64,000 nucleotides of DNA from Escherichia coli (GTDB lineage: Bacteria; Pseudomonadota; Gammaproteobacteria; Enterobacterales; Enterobacteriaceae). The stretch is taken from positions 1 to 64,000 of the forward strand of contig NZ_JAATUR010000001.1 in NCBI RefSeq assembly GCF_011881725.1, given 5' to 3'. How positions within the stretch are numbered: position 1 is the stretch's first letter; every line of letters begins with the position of its first letter. Below the pieces are notes generated by a model, which ran no database searches, was not told the DNA's origin, and worked only from the letters and a program-made list of their open reading frames with translations. Below, piece by piece: positions 57,487 through 64,000 of the stretch. The position numbers and the translations under genes were made by a program.

Positions 57487-58650
57487 ATGAACAACTTTAA
57501 TCTGCACACCCCAACCCGCATTCTGTTTGGCAAAGGCGCAATCGCTGGTTTGCGCGAACAAATTCCTCACGATGCCCGCGTACTGATTACCTACGGCGGC
57601 GGCAGTGTGAAAAAAACCGGCGTTCTCGATCAAGTACTGGATGCCCTGAAAGGCATGGACGTGCTTGAGTTTGGCGGTATTGAGCCAAACCCGGCTTATG
57701 AAACGCTGATGAACGCCGTGAAACTGGTTCGCGAACAGAAAGTGACTTTCCTGCTGGCGGTTGGCGGCGGGTCCGTACTGGACGGCACTAAATTTATCGC
57801 CGCCGCAGCAAACTACCCTGAAAACGTCGACCCGTGGCACATTCTGCAAACTGGCGGCAAAGAGATTAAAAGCGCTATCCCGATGGGCTGTGTGCTGACG
57901 CTGCCAGCGACCGGTTCTGAATCTAACGCGGGTGCGGTTATCTCCCGTAAAACCACTGGCGACAAGCAGGCGTTCCATTCCGCCCATGTACAGCCGGTAT
58001 TTGCCGTGCTCGATCCGGTTTATACCTACACCCTGCCGCCGCGCCAGGTGGCTAACGGCGTAGTGGACGCCTTCGTACACACCGTGGAGCAGTATGTGAC
58101 CAAACCGGTTGATGCCAAAATTCAGGACCGCTTCGCAGAAGGCATTTTGCTGACGCTGATCGAAGATGGCCCGAACGCCTTGAAAGAACCAGAAAACTAC
58201 GATGTTCGCGCTAACGTCATGTGGGCGGCGACTCAGGCGTTGAACGGTTTGATCGGCGCTGGCGTACCACAGGACTGGGCAACCCATATGCTCGGGCACG
58301 AACTGACCGCGATGCACGGTCTGGATCACGCACAAACACTGGCGATTGTCCTGCCGGCGCTATGGAATGAAAAACGCGACACCAAGCGCGCGAAACTGCT
58401 GCAATACGCTGAACGCGTCTGGAACATCACCGAAGGTTCCGACGATGAACGCATTGACGCTGCGATTGCCGCAACCCGCAATTTCTTTGAGCAATTAGGC
58501 GTGCCGACACATCTTTCCGACTACGGTCTGGACGGTAGCTCCATCCCGGCATTGCTGAAAAAACTGGAAGAACACGGCATGACCCAACTGGGCGAAAATC
58601 ATGACATTACGTTGGATGTCAGCCGCCGCATTTACGAAGCCGCCCGCTAA
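57487..58650 (+). CDS. yqhD: YqhD, NADPH-dependent aldehyde reductase
   Basis: A 387-residue iron-containing-type (zinc in YqhD) alcohol dehydrogenase. It has the cofactor motif [11 protein letters not shown] with [14 protein letters not shown], and metal ligands in [13 protein letters not shown] (Asp194, His198), [22 protein letters not shown] (His267, His281). It detoxifies aldehydes including acrolein, malondialdehyde and furfural. The ATG at 57487 has GGGAG upstream and the known N-terminus [12 protein letters not shown]. Confidence 0.98.
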   Translation: MNNFNLHTPTRILFGKGAIAGLREQIPHDARVLITYGGGSVKKTGVLDQVLDALKGMDVLEFGGIEPNPAYETLMNAVKLVREQKVTFLLAVGGGSVLDGTKFIAAAANYPENVDPWHILQTGGKEIKSAIPMGCVLTLPATGSESNAGAVISRKTTGDKQAFHSAHVQPVFAVLDPVYTYTLPPRQVANGVVDAFVHTVEQYVTKPVDAKIQDRFAEGILLTLIEDGPNALKEPENYDVRANVMWAATQALNGLIGAGVPQDWATHMLGHELTAMHGLDHAQTLAIVLPALWNEKRDTKRAKLLQYAERVWNITEGSDDERIDAAIAATRNFFEQLGVPTHLSDYGLDGSSIPALLKKLEEHGMTQLGENHDITLDVSRRIYEAAR

Positions 58651-58711
58651 GCTTTTTACGCCTCAAACTTTCGTTTTCGGGCATTTCGTCCAGACTTAAG
58701 TTCACAACATC

Positions 58712-58733
58712 TCACCGGAGCCTGCTCCGGTGA
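58712..58733 (+). terminator. Intercistronic hairpin between yqhD and dkgA
   Basis: The perfect nine-base stem TCACCGGAG/CTCCGGTGA has a four-base loop and no T-run, so it probably attenuates or stabilises rather than fully ends transcripts of the yqhD-dkgA unit. Confidence 0.5.
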
Positions 58734-58754
58734 GTTCATATAAAGGAGGAACGT

Positions 58755-59582
58755 ATGGCTAATCCAACCGTTATTAAGCTACAGGATGGCAATGTCATGC
58801 CCCAGCTGGGATTGGGCGTCTGGCAAGCGAGTAATGAGGACGTTATCACTGCTATTCAAAAAGCGTTAGAAGTGGGTTATCGCTCGATTGATACCGCCGC
58901 AGCGTATAAAAACGAAGAAGGTGTCGGCAAAGCCCTGAAAAATTCCGCACTAAACAGAGAAGAGCTGTTCATTACCACTAAACTGTGGAACGACGACCAC
59001 AAGCGCCCCCGTGAAGCCCTGCTCAACAGCCTGAAAAAACTCCAGCTTGATTATGTCGACCTCTACTTAATGCACTGGCCTGTTCCCGCTATCGACCATT
59101 ATGTCGAAGCATGGAAAGGCATGATTGAACTGCAAAAAGAGGGATTAATCAAAAGCATAGGCGTGTGTAACTTCCAGATCCACCACCTACAGCGCCTGAT
59201 TGATGAAACTGGCGTAACACCTGTTATTAACCAGATAGAACTTCACCCGCTGATGCAGCAACGTCAGTTGCATGCCTGGAATGCCACCCACAAAATCCAG
59301 ACCGAATCCTGGAGCCCATTAGCCCAGGGCGGGAAAGGCGTTTTCGATCAGAAAATCATTCGCGATCTGGCGGATAAATATGGCAAAACGCCTGCACAGA
59401 TTGTTATTCGCTGGCATCTGGATAACGGCCTGGTGGTGATCCCGAAATCGGTCACCCCTTCACGAATTGCCGAAAACTTCGATGTCTGGGATTTCCGTCT
59501 CGACAAAGATGAACTTGGTGACATTGCGAAACTCGACCAGGGTAAACGCCTCGGTCCCGATCCCGACCAGTTCGGTGGCTAA
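58755..59582 (+). CDS. dkgA: DkgA, 2,5-diketo-D-gluconate/methylglyoxal reductase
   Basis: A 275-residue aldo-keto reductase (AKR5). The tetrad is visible: Asp and Tyr in SIDTAAAYKNEEGVG, Lys in ITTKLWNDDH and His in LYLMHWPVPA. The NADPH phosphate site is VIPKSVTPSRIAENF. It reduces 2,5-diketogluconate, methylglyoxal and beta-keto esters. AAGGAGG gives a strong ribosome site. It is co-activated with yqhD by YqhC. Confidence 0.97.
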   Translation: MANPTVIKLQDGNVMPQLGLGVWQASNEDVITAIQKALEVGYRSIDTAAAYKNEEGVGKALKNSALNREELFITTKLWNDDHKRPREALLNSLKKLQLDYVDLYLMHWPVPAIDHYVEAWKGMIELQKEGLIKSIGVCNFQIHHLQRLIDETGVTPVINQIELHPLMQQRQLHAWNATHKIQTESWSPLAQGGKGVFDQKIIRDLADKYGKTPAQIVIRWHLDNGLVVIPKSVTPSRIAENFDVWDFRLDKDELGDIAKLDQGKRLGPDPDQFGG

Positions 59583-59597
59583 CCTGCAAATTCTTCT

Positions 59598-59627
59598 GGT
59601 AGCGGTAATAATCCGCTACCGGACTTT
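59598..59627 (+). terminator. Terminator of dkgA
   Basis: The stem GGTAGCGG/CCGCTACC has a seven-base loop, followed by GGACTTTT. Confidence 0.8.
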
Positions 59628-59781
59628 TCAGAAATCATTTATTTCCCTCGTCTCTCGCCCGTTGTTACTCTTCCATGTTCAGGAACGCCAATTACAAGGA
59701 CATCATCATGCGGGGCTGGAAGCTCTTAAAGGAACAACGCGTCTCCACCAGGGATAAACGCGACGGAGAGGTGATAAACAG

Positions 59782-60708
59782 ATGAAAATAATGGTTCTGT
59801 TTTTGGCAACCTTTTTAAGTTTTACCCTCCAGGCACAATCTCCTTCGCTGACCGCTGAACAAACAGTCAGGCAGATTTATAAACACTATACCGGTGGGGG
59901 TAGCGTTCCTTATTTTGGTGATAGCAGTGAGCAAACAATAACATCAACGCGAATGCAAAAGGCGCTAACCCTGAATGACAATCTCACACTGCCGGGTAAT
60001 ATTGGCTGGCTGGATTACGATCCGGTTTGTGATTGTCAGGATTACGGCGATCTGGAGTTAGAAAGTGTCGCGGTTACTCAAACGGATGCCGATCATGTGG
60101 ATGTCCTTGTGCGCTTTCGTCCCTATAAAGACGATAAAGAAAAGACCACGCTGACACTGAAGATGGTGGCAGAAAATGGTCGTTGGGTGATTGATGATAT
60201 TGTCAGCAACCATGGCAGCGTCTGGCAGTCGGTTAATGGTGAGAATGAAAAAATATTGGCGGTACTGGCATCGCTGCAAAAAGAGCAGCCTGAAGCCTTT
60301 GTCGCCGAGTTGTTCGACCACATTACGCATTATAGCTGGCCCTGGACGTGGGTTGTTTCCAACACCTATCGTCAGGCTGTTAATGCCTTCTATAAAACTA
60401 CCTTCAAGACTGGCAGCATTCCCGATGAAGATATGCAATTAGAGCGGCAATTTGTCTACGACAATCCAATCTGTTTTGGCGAAGAGTCGTTATTTTCACG
60501 CGTTGATGAAATTCGTGTGCTGGAGAAAACTGCCGACTCCGCCCGTATTTATACTCGTATTGCTCTGACTCATGGCAACAGCGAAGAGCAAGAATTTGTT
60601 TTACAGCGGCGTGAAGATAAGTGGGAAATCGCCGATTTTATCCGCCCGGGAAGCGGAAGCTTACTTAAACAGATTGAAGCGAAAACTGCCGCCAGATTAC
60701 AGCAGTGA
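59782..60708 (+). CDS. yqhG: YqhG, periplasmic DUF3828 protein
   Basis: A 308-residue protein with signal peptide MKIMVLFLATFLSFTLQAQS and two tandem copies of the DUF3828 fold. Repeat 1 is TAEQTVRQIYKHYTGGG ... DYDPVCDCQDYGDL; repeat 2 is TYRQAVNAFYKTTFKTGSIP ... VYDNPICFGEESL. Each ends in a beta-rich ARIYTRIALTH/DVLVRFRPYK-type strand and W-x-I-x-D (RWVIDDIV, KWEIADFI). The function is unknown. It is monocistronic or paired with yqhH. Confidence 0.93.
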   Translation: MKIMVLFLATFLSFTLQAQSPSLTAEQTVRQIYKHYTGGGSVPYFGDSSEQTITSTRMQKALTLNDNLTLPGNIGWLDYDPVCDCQDYGDLELESVAVTQTDADHVDVLVRFRPYKDDKEKTTLTLKMVAENGRWVIDDIVSNHGSVWQSVNGENEKILAVLASLQKEQPEAFVAELFDHITHYSWPWTWVVSNTYRQAVNAFYKTTFKTGSIPDEDMQLERQFVYDNPICFGEESLFSRVDEIRVLEKTADSARIYTRIALTHGNSEEQEFVLQRREDKWEIADFIRPGSGSLLKQIEAKTAARLQQ

Positions 60709-60758
60709 GCTGAATAAAATAACAATTAGTCGGAACAATAAATAAAAGGGAAGAATAA

Positions 60759-61016
60759 ATGAAAACGATTTTCTCCGTGGGAGCTGTTGTTCTGGCGACC
60801 AGCTTGCTAAGTGGTTGCGTCAATGAGCAAAAGGTCAACCAACTGGCAAGCAATGTTCAAACATTAAATGCCAAAATCGCCCGGCTTGAGCAGGATATGA
60901 AAGCATTACGCCCGCTGATCTACGCCGCAAAATCTGAAGCTAACAGAGCCAATACACGCCTTGATGCGCAGGACTATTTCGACTGTCTGCGCTGCTTGCG
61001 TATGTATACGGAATGA
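60759..61016 (+). CDS. yqhH: YqhH, Lpp-like outer-membrane lipoprotein
   Basis: An 85-residue lipoprotein with lipobox LLSGC (Cys21) and a heptad-repeat coiled coil [20 protein letters not shown] resembling Braun's lipoprotein. The C-terminus ([11 protein letters not shown]) lacks the terminal lysine that Lpp uses for peptidoglycan attachment, so it is likely an unattached outer-membrane lipoprotein. It lies 50 bases after yqhG and ends at a strong terminator. Confidence 0.94.
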   Translation: MKTIFSVGAVVLATSLLSGCVNEQKVNQLASNVQTLNAKIARLEQDMKALRPLIYAAKSEANRANTRLDAQDYFDCLRCLRMYTE

Positions 61017-61018
61017 TA

Positions 61019-61060
61019 AAAATATCCCCGGCAGCATTTTCTTACCGGGGATATTTTTTT
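61019..61060 (+). terminator. Terminator of yqhH (shared with ygiQ)
   Basis: The twelve-base stem AAATATCCCCGG/CCGGGGATATTT is followed by a run of seven T. The A-rich left arm could also serve the convergent ygiQ. Confidence 0.92.
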
Positions 61061-63278
61061 AACGTCCAACCGCCGCTTTAGGGCGTTTCTTCGCACCAGC
61101 ATTCACCGGGCGAGGCTGTGCAGAAGGCGTTTTCTTTGCTCCGGCAGGCGTCTGACGCTGAGTCGCCATCGGCGTATGTTTGGTTAACGCCGGACGGGTA
61201 TTACGGTTCTGACGACGCGCTTCGCGCATCTCTTCAATGGTTGGCGCAGGCACTAAGCAATCGCGACGACTGCCAATCAGATGTTTTTTACCCATCGCTT
61301 CCAGTGCCTGGCGGATTAACGGCCAGTTTGCCGGATCGTGGTAACGCAACAACGCTTTATGCAGACGACGTTGTTTGTCGCCTTTCGGCACGAAAACTTC
61401 TTCGCTCTTATAACCAATCTTCGCCAGCGGGTTTTTGCCGGTGTAATACATGGTGGTTGAGTTAGCCAGCGGCGACGGATAGAAGTTCTGTACCTGGTCG
61501 AGGCGGAAGCGATGCTTTTTCAACCACAGCGCCAGATTCACCATATCTTCATCGCGCGTACCAGGGTGCGCGGAGATGAAATACGGGATCAGATACTGCT
61601 CTTTACCTGCCTGTTTCGAATAGGTGTCGAACAACTCTTTAAAGCGGTCATAGCTGCCCATGCCCGGCTTCATCATCTTCGACAACGGACCTTCTTCGGT
61701 ATGTTCCGGGGCAATCTTCAGATAACCGCCAACGTGATGGGTCGCCAGCTCTTTGATATAGCGCGGATCTTCCACGGCGATGTCATAACGCACACCGGAG
61801 GCGATCAGGATTTTTTTAATGCCTTTCAATTCACGAGCACGGCGATAGAGATTGATCGTCGGTTCGTGGTTCGTGTCCATATGCGGACAAATATCCGGGT
61901 AAACACACGACAAACGACGGCAGGTCTGTTCTGCGCGTGGTGACTTGCAGCGCAACATATACATGTTGGCAGTTGGTCCGCCAAGATCGGAAATTACACC
62001 GGTAAAACCAGGAACAGTGTCGCGGATCGCTTCGATCTCATTAATGATCGAATCTTCTGAACGGCTCTGAATAATGCGCCCTTCATGCTCGGTAATAGAG
62101 CAGAAAGAACAGCCGCCAAAGCAGCCACGCATAATGTTGACCGAGAAACGAATCATTTCGTAAGCCGGAATACGGGCATTGCCGTAGGCCGGATGCGGCA
62201 CACGCTTGTACGGCAGCGCAAAAACACTGTCCATCTCTTCGGTAGAAAGCGGAATAGCTGGCGGGTTGATCCACACATAGCGGTCGCCATGTTTTTGCAT
62301 CAATGCCCGGGCGCAGCCTGGGTTGGTTTCGTGGTGCAGAATACGTGAAGCATGGGCGTACAGCACTTTATCGCCCTTCACTTTCTCGAAAGAAGGCAGC
62401 AATACGTAGGTTTTTTCCCACGGTTTCGGGCGCGGCGGCTGCACGGTTACAGCTTTCGCTTCCTGCTTTTTCGGTGCTACCGGTTTGTTATCAGCACACG
62501 GCAGGTCTTCACCATACGGATGCGGGATCGGGTCTATTTTCCCTGGGGTATCGAGACGGGTGGAATCCACACCGCTCCAGCCAGGCAGCGCCTCTTTCAC
62601 AATAATCGCGGTATTGCGCACATCGCGGATTTCGCTAATCGGCTCGCCCATCGCCAGACGGTGCGCAACTTCCACCAGTGGACGCTCACCATTACCGAAC
62701 ATCAACATGTCGGCTTTGGAATCCACCAGCACGGAACGGCGCACGGTATCAGACCAGTAATCATAATGCGCAGTACGACGCAGGCTGGCCTCGATACCGC
62801 CGAGGATCACCGGTACATCTTTCCACGCCTCTTTACAACGCTGGGTATAAACCAGCGTTGCACGATCCGGGCGCTTACCCGCGACGTTATCTGGCGTGTA
62901 AGCATCGTCATGACGCAAACGGCGATCGGCGGTGTAACGGTTAATCATCGAGTCCATGTTGCCTGCGGTAACGCCGAAAAACAGATTCGGTTTGCCCAGA
63001 CGCATAAAGTCGTCTTTGCTGCTCCAGTCCGGCTGGGCGATGATCCCGACGCGAAAACCTTGTGCTTCCAGCATACGACCGCAAATCGCCATCCCGAAGC
63101 TCGGGTGGTCAACATATGCGTCGCCTGTAACCAAAATGATGTCGCAGCTATCCCAGCCAAGTTGATCCATCTCTTCACGAGACATCGGCAAAAACGGTGC
63201 CGGTCCAAAACAGGCGGCCCAGTACTGCGGCCAGGAGAACAGGTCGCGATCCGGTTGGATCAGGGAGATAGAGCTCAT
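61059..63278 (-). CDS. ygiQ: YgiQ, UPF0313 radical-SAM protein
   Basis: A 739-residue radical-SAM enzyme. The N-terminal cobalamin-binding-like domain is at residues ~45-210 ([30 protein letters not shown]). The [4Fe-4S]/SAM motif C-x3-C-x2-C is Cys386, Cys390 and Cys393 in [13 protein letters not shown]. The basic, Pro/Ala/Lys-rich C-terminus (last ~60 residues) is disordered. The substrate is unknown. The reading frame is complete here. Confidence 0.95.
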   Translation of the reverse strand: MSSISLIQPDRDLFSWPQYWAACFGPAPFLPMSREEMDQLGWDSCDIILVTGDAYVDHPSFGMAICGRMLEAQGFRVGIIAQPDWSSKDDFMRLGKPNLFFGVTAGNMDSMINRYTADRRLRHDDAYTPDNVAGKRPDRATLVYTQRCKEAWKDVPVILGGIEASLRRTAHYDYWSDTVRRSVLVDSKADMLMFGNGERPLVEVAHRLAMGEPISEIRDVRNTAIIVKEALPGWSGVDSTRLDTPGKIDPIPHPYGEDLPCADNKPVAPKKQEAKAVTVQPPRPKPWEKTYVLLPSFEKVKGDKVLYAHASRILHHETNPGCARALMQKHGDRYVWINPPAIPLSTEEMDSVFALPYKRVPHPAYGNARIPAYEMIRFSVNIMRGCFGGCSFCSITEHEGRIIQSRSEDSIINEIEAIRDTVPGFTGVISDLGGPTANMYMLRCKSPRAEQTCRRLSCVYPDICPHMDTNHEPTINLYRRARELKGIKKILIASGVRYDIAVEDPRYIKELATHHVGGYLKIAPEHTEEGPLSKMMKPGMGSYDRFKELFDTYSKQAGKEQYLIPYFISAHPGTRDEDMVNLALWLKKHRFRLDQVQNFYPSPLANSTTMYYTGKNPLAKIGYKSEEVFVPKGDKQRRLHKALLRYHDPANWPLIRQALEAMGKKHLIGSRRDCLVPAPTIEEMREARRQNRNTRPALTKHTPMATQRQTPAGAKKTPSAQPRPVNAGAKKRPKAAVGR

Positions 63279-63540
63279 TTTGCTTCCAGAAATGGTAAAA
63301 AAATAATCAAAGGCCGGGGATTATACGCTGTATCGCGCGCGGAAATGAAGTGGTGTTGATGAAAGGTTACGAAATACCCTGGCGATAGTTTTTAACAGCC
63401 CAACCATAGCAATCACATTTAAGGCTGGCGGTATCGTGGCAACTGCCGCTACTATTTATGCCGATCAGCAACGCTCGCACAAAATAAGTTATGTTGCACG
63501 ACGATCGGCTATCCGAGGACACCCACAGTAAGGCAAGGTA
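63279..63540. other. ygiQ / GntR-regulator intergenic region (262 bp)
   Basis: Divergent promoters for ygiQ and the regulator must lie here. An inverted-repeat pair CGATCGGCTATCCG / GCCGATCAGC (63500-63516 and 63459-63468) is imperfect. I see no other gene. Confidence 0.4.
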
Positions 63541-64000
63541 TGGAACAGGTTATTACAAAGCGCCGCTATTACGATATTGGTCTACAGATTGAGGAGTTGC
63601 TGTATTCAGGCGTATTTAAAGCCGGAGAGCGCCTACCTTCAGAACGTGAACTGAGCGAGCGGTTTAATACCAGCCGAACTACCATCCGTGAAGCCATCAT
63701 TATGCTGGAACTGAAAGGCGTGCTGAATGTGAAGCAAGGGTCAGGGATCTTCTTTGTTGATTCCACTGATAAGCTCAATCAAAAATCATTAATGCCGTAT
63801 TCAGAAATTGGCCCGTTTGAACTGTTGCAAGCGCGTCAGGTCATTGAGAGTAATATTACCGGCTTTGCTGCCAGCCAGATCAGCTTCAACGAGTTACAAG
63901 AATTAAAGAAAATCATTGGATTACAGGAAAAAGCCATCGCTGCGGAAAGTGATAAATTTGAAGAACTGGATCACCGTTTTCATAGCCTTATTGCCGAAGC
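63541..64000 (+). CDS. GntR/FadR-family regulator, cut by the window end
   Basis: The first 153 codons of a regulator starting MEQVITKRRYYDIGLQIEEL. The winged helix has LPSERELSERFNTSRTTIRE and LELKGVLNVKQGSG, and the FadR-type helical domain begins ELLQARQVIESNITGFAASQ with the metal-ligand region LDHRFHSLIAEA. The sequence resembles the hexuronate regulators ExuR/UxuR, so it probably controls a sugar-acid pathway lying beyond the window. AAGGCAAGGT serves as ribosome site. As I recall, K-12 has no such gene beside ygiQ. Confidence 0.88.

Noticed and set aside
57436-58335. 299-codon minus-strand frame opposite yqhD
   Set aside because: Antisense to yqhD; no ribosome site and no protein-like motif.
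62352-63359. 335-codon plus-strand frame opposite ygiQ
   Set aside because: It is antisense to a complete radical-SAM gene, without a Shine-Dalgarno or recognisable domain.

Overview
The window is chromosomal DNA of Escherichia coli or a very close relative. Most proteins match my recollection of K-12 almost residue for residue, and the backbone order nupG-speC-yqgA-pheV ... glc ... yghQRST-pitB-gss-yghU-hyb-yghWXZ-yqhA-yghA-exbBD-metC-yghB-yqhCD-dkgA-yqhGH-ygiQ is the K-12 order. Two stretches differ from K-12. One is the interval between the pheV tRNA and glcA. The other is the interval between yghO and yghQ, where this strain keeps a gene set that K-12 has lost. Assignments to K-12 genes rest on recalled protein sequences; no search was run.

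Layout. 1-4.8 kb: nucleoside uptake (nupG), constitutive ornithine decarboxylase (speC), membrane protein yqgA, tRNA-Phe (pheV). 5.0-14.3 kb: an accessory island beginning with a tyrosine integrase beside pheV. It continues with a wreck of an SPI-7-type integrative conjugative element: the C-terminal piece of a MobH/TraI relaxase, a truncated ssb, and DUF3158, TIGR03761, zinc-finger and DUF2857 genes. This joins directly onto the wreck of a type VI secretion cluster (truncated tssK, complete tssC and tssB). Two small secreted-protein genes close the island. Two deletion junctions can be read in the sequence. 14.5-24 kb: the glycolate operon glcDEFGBA with its regulator glcC.

24-37 kb is the most interesting part. 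A plus-strand operon encodes an acyl-AMP ligase/acyl-ACP synthetase, an NAD(P)-dependent epimerase-like reductase, a stand-alone acyl carrier protein and a serine-palmitoyltransferase-type alpha-oxoamine synthase. It is flanked by yghO, a divergent GNAT-type N-acyltransferase candidate. It faces a minus-strand operon encoding three paralogous dTMP-kinase-like P-loop proteins (YghR and YghS, with YghT divergent), a lipid-linked-oligosaccharide-type flippase (YghQ), a CHAD-like protein, a periplasmic YtfJ paralogue and an LptF/LptG-like permease pair. Together they look like a complete make-modify-flip-export pathway for a sphingolipid-like (ceramide-type) envelope lipid. The K-12 yghQRST genes would be its remains.

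37-63.3 kb is ordinary backbone: PitB phosphate transport, glutathionylspermidine metabolism, the hydrogenase-2 operon hybOABCDEFG, redox enzymes (YghU, YghX, YghZ, YghA), the TonB energisers ExbB/ExbD divergent from metC (with Fur-like and MetJ-like sites between them), the aldehyde-responsive yqhC/yqhD/dkgA group, and the radical-SAM protein YgiQ. The window ends inside a GntR/FadR-family regulator that I do not place next to ygiQ in K-12, so another accessory segment may start there.
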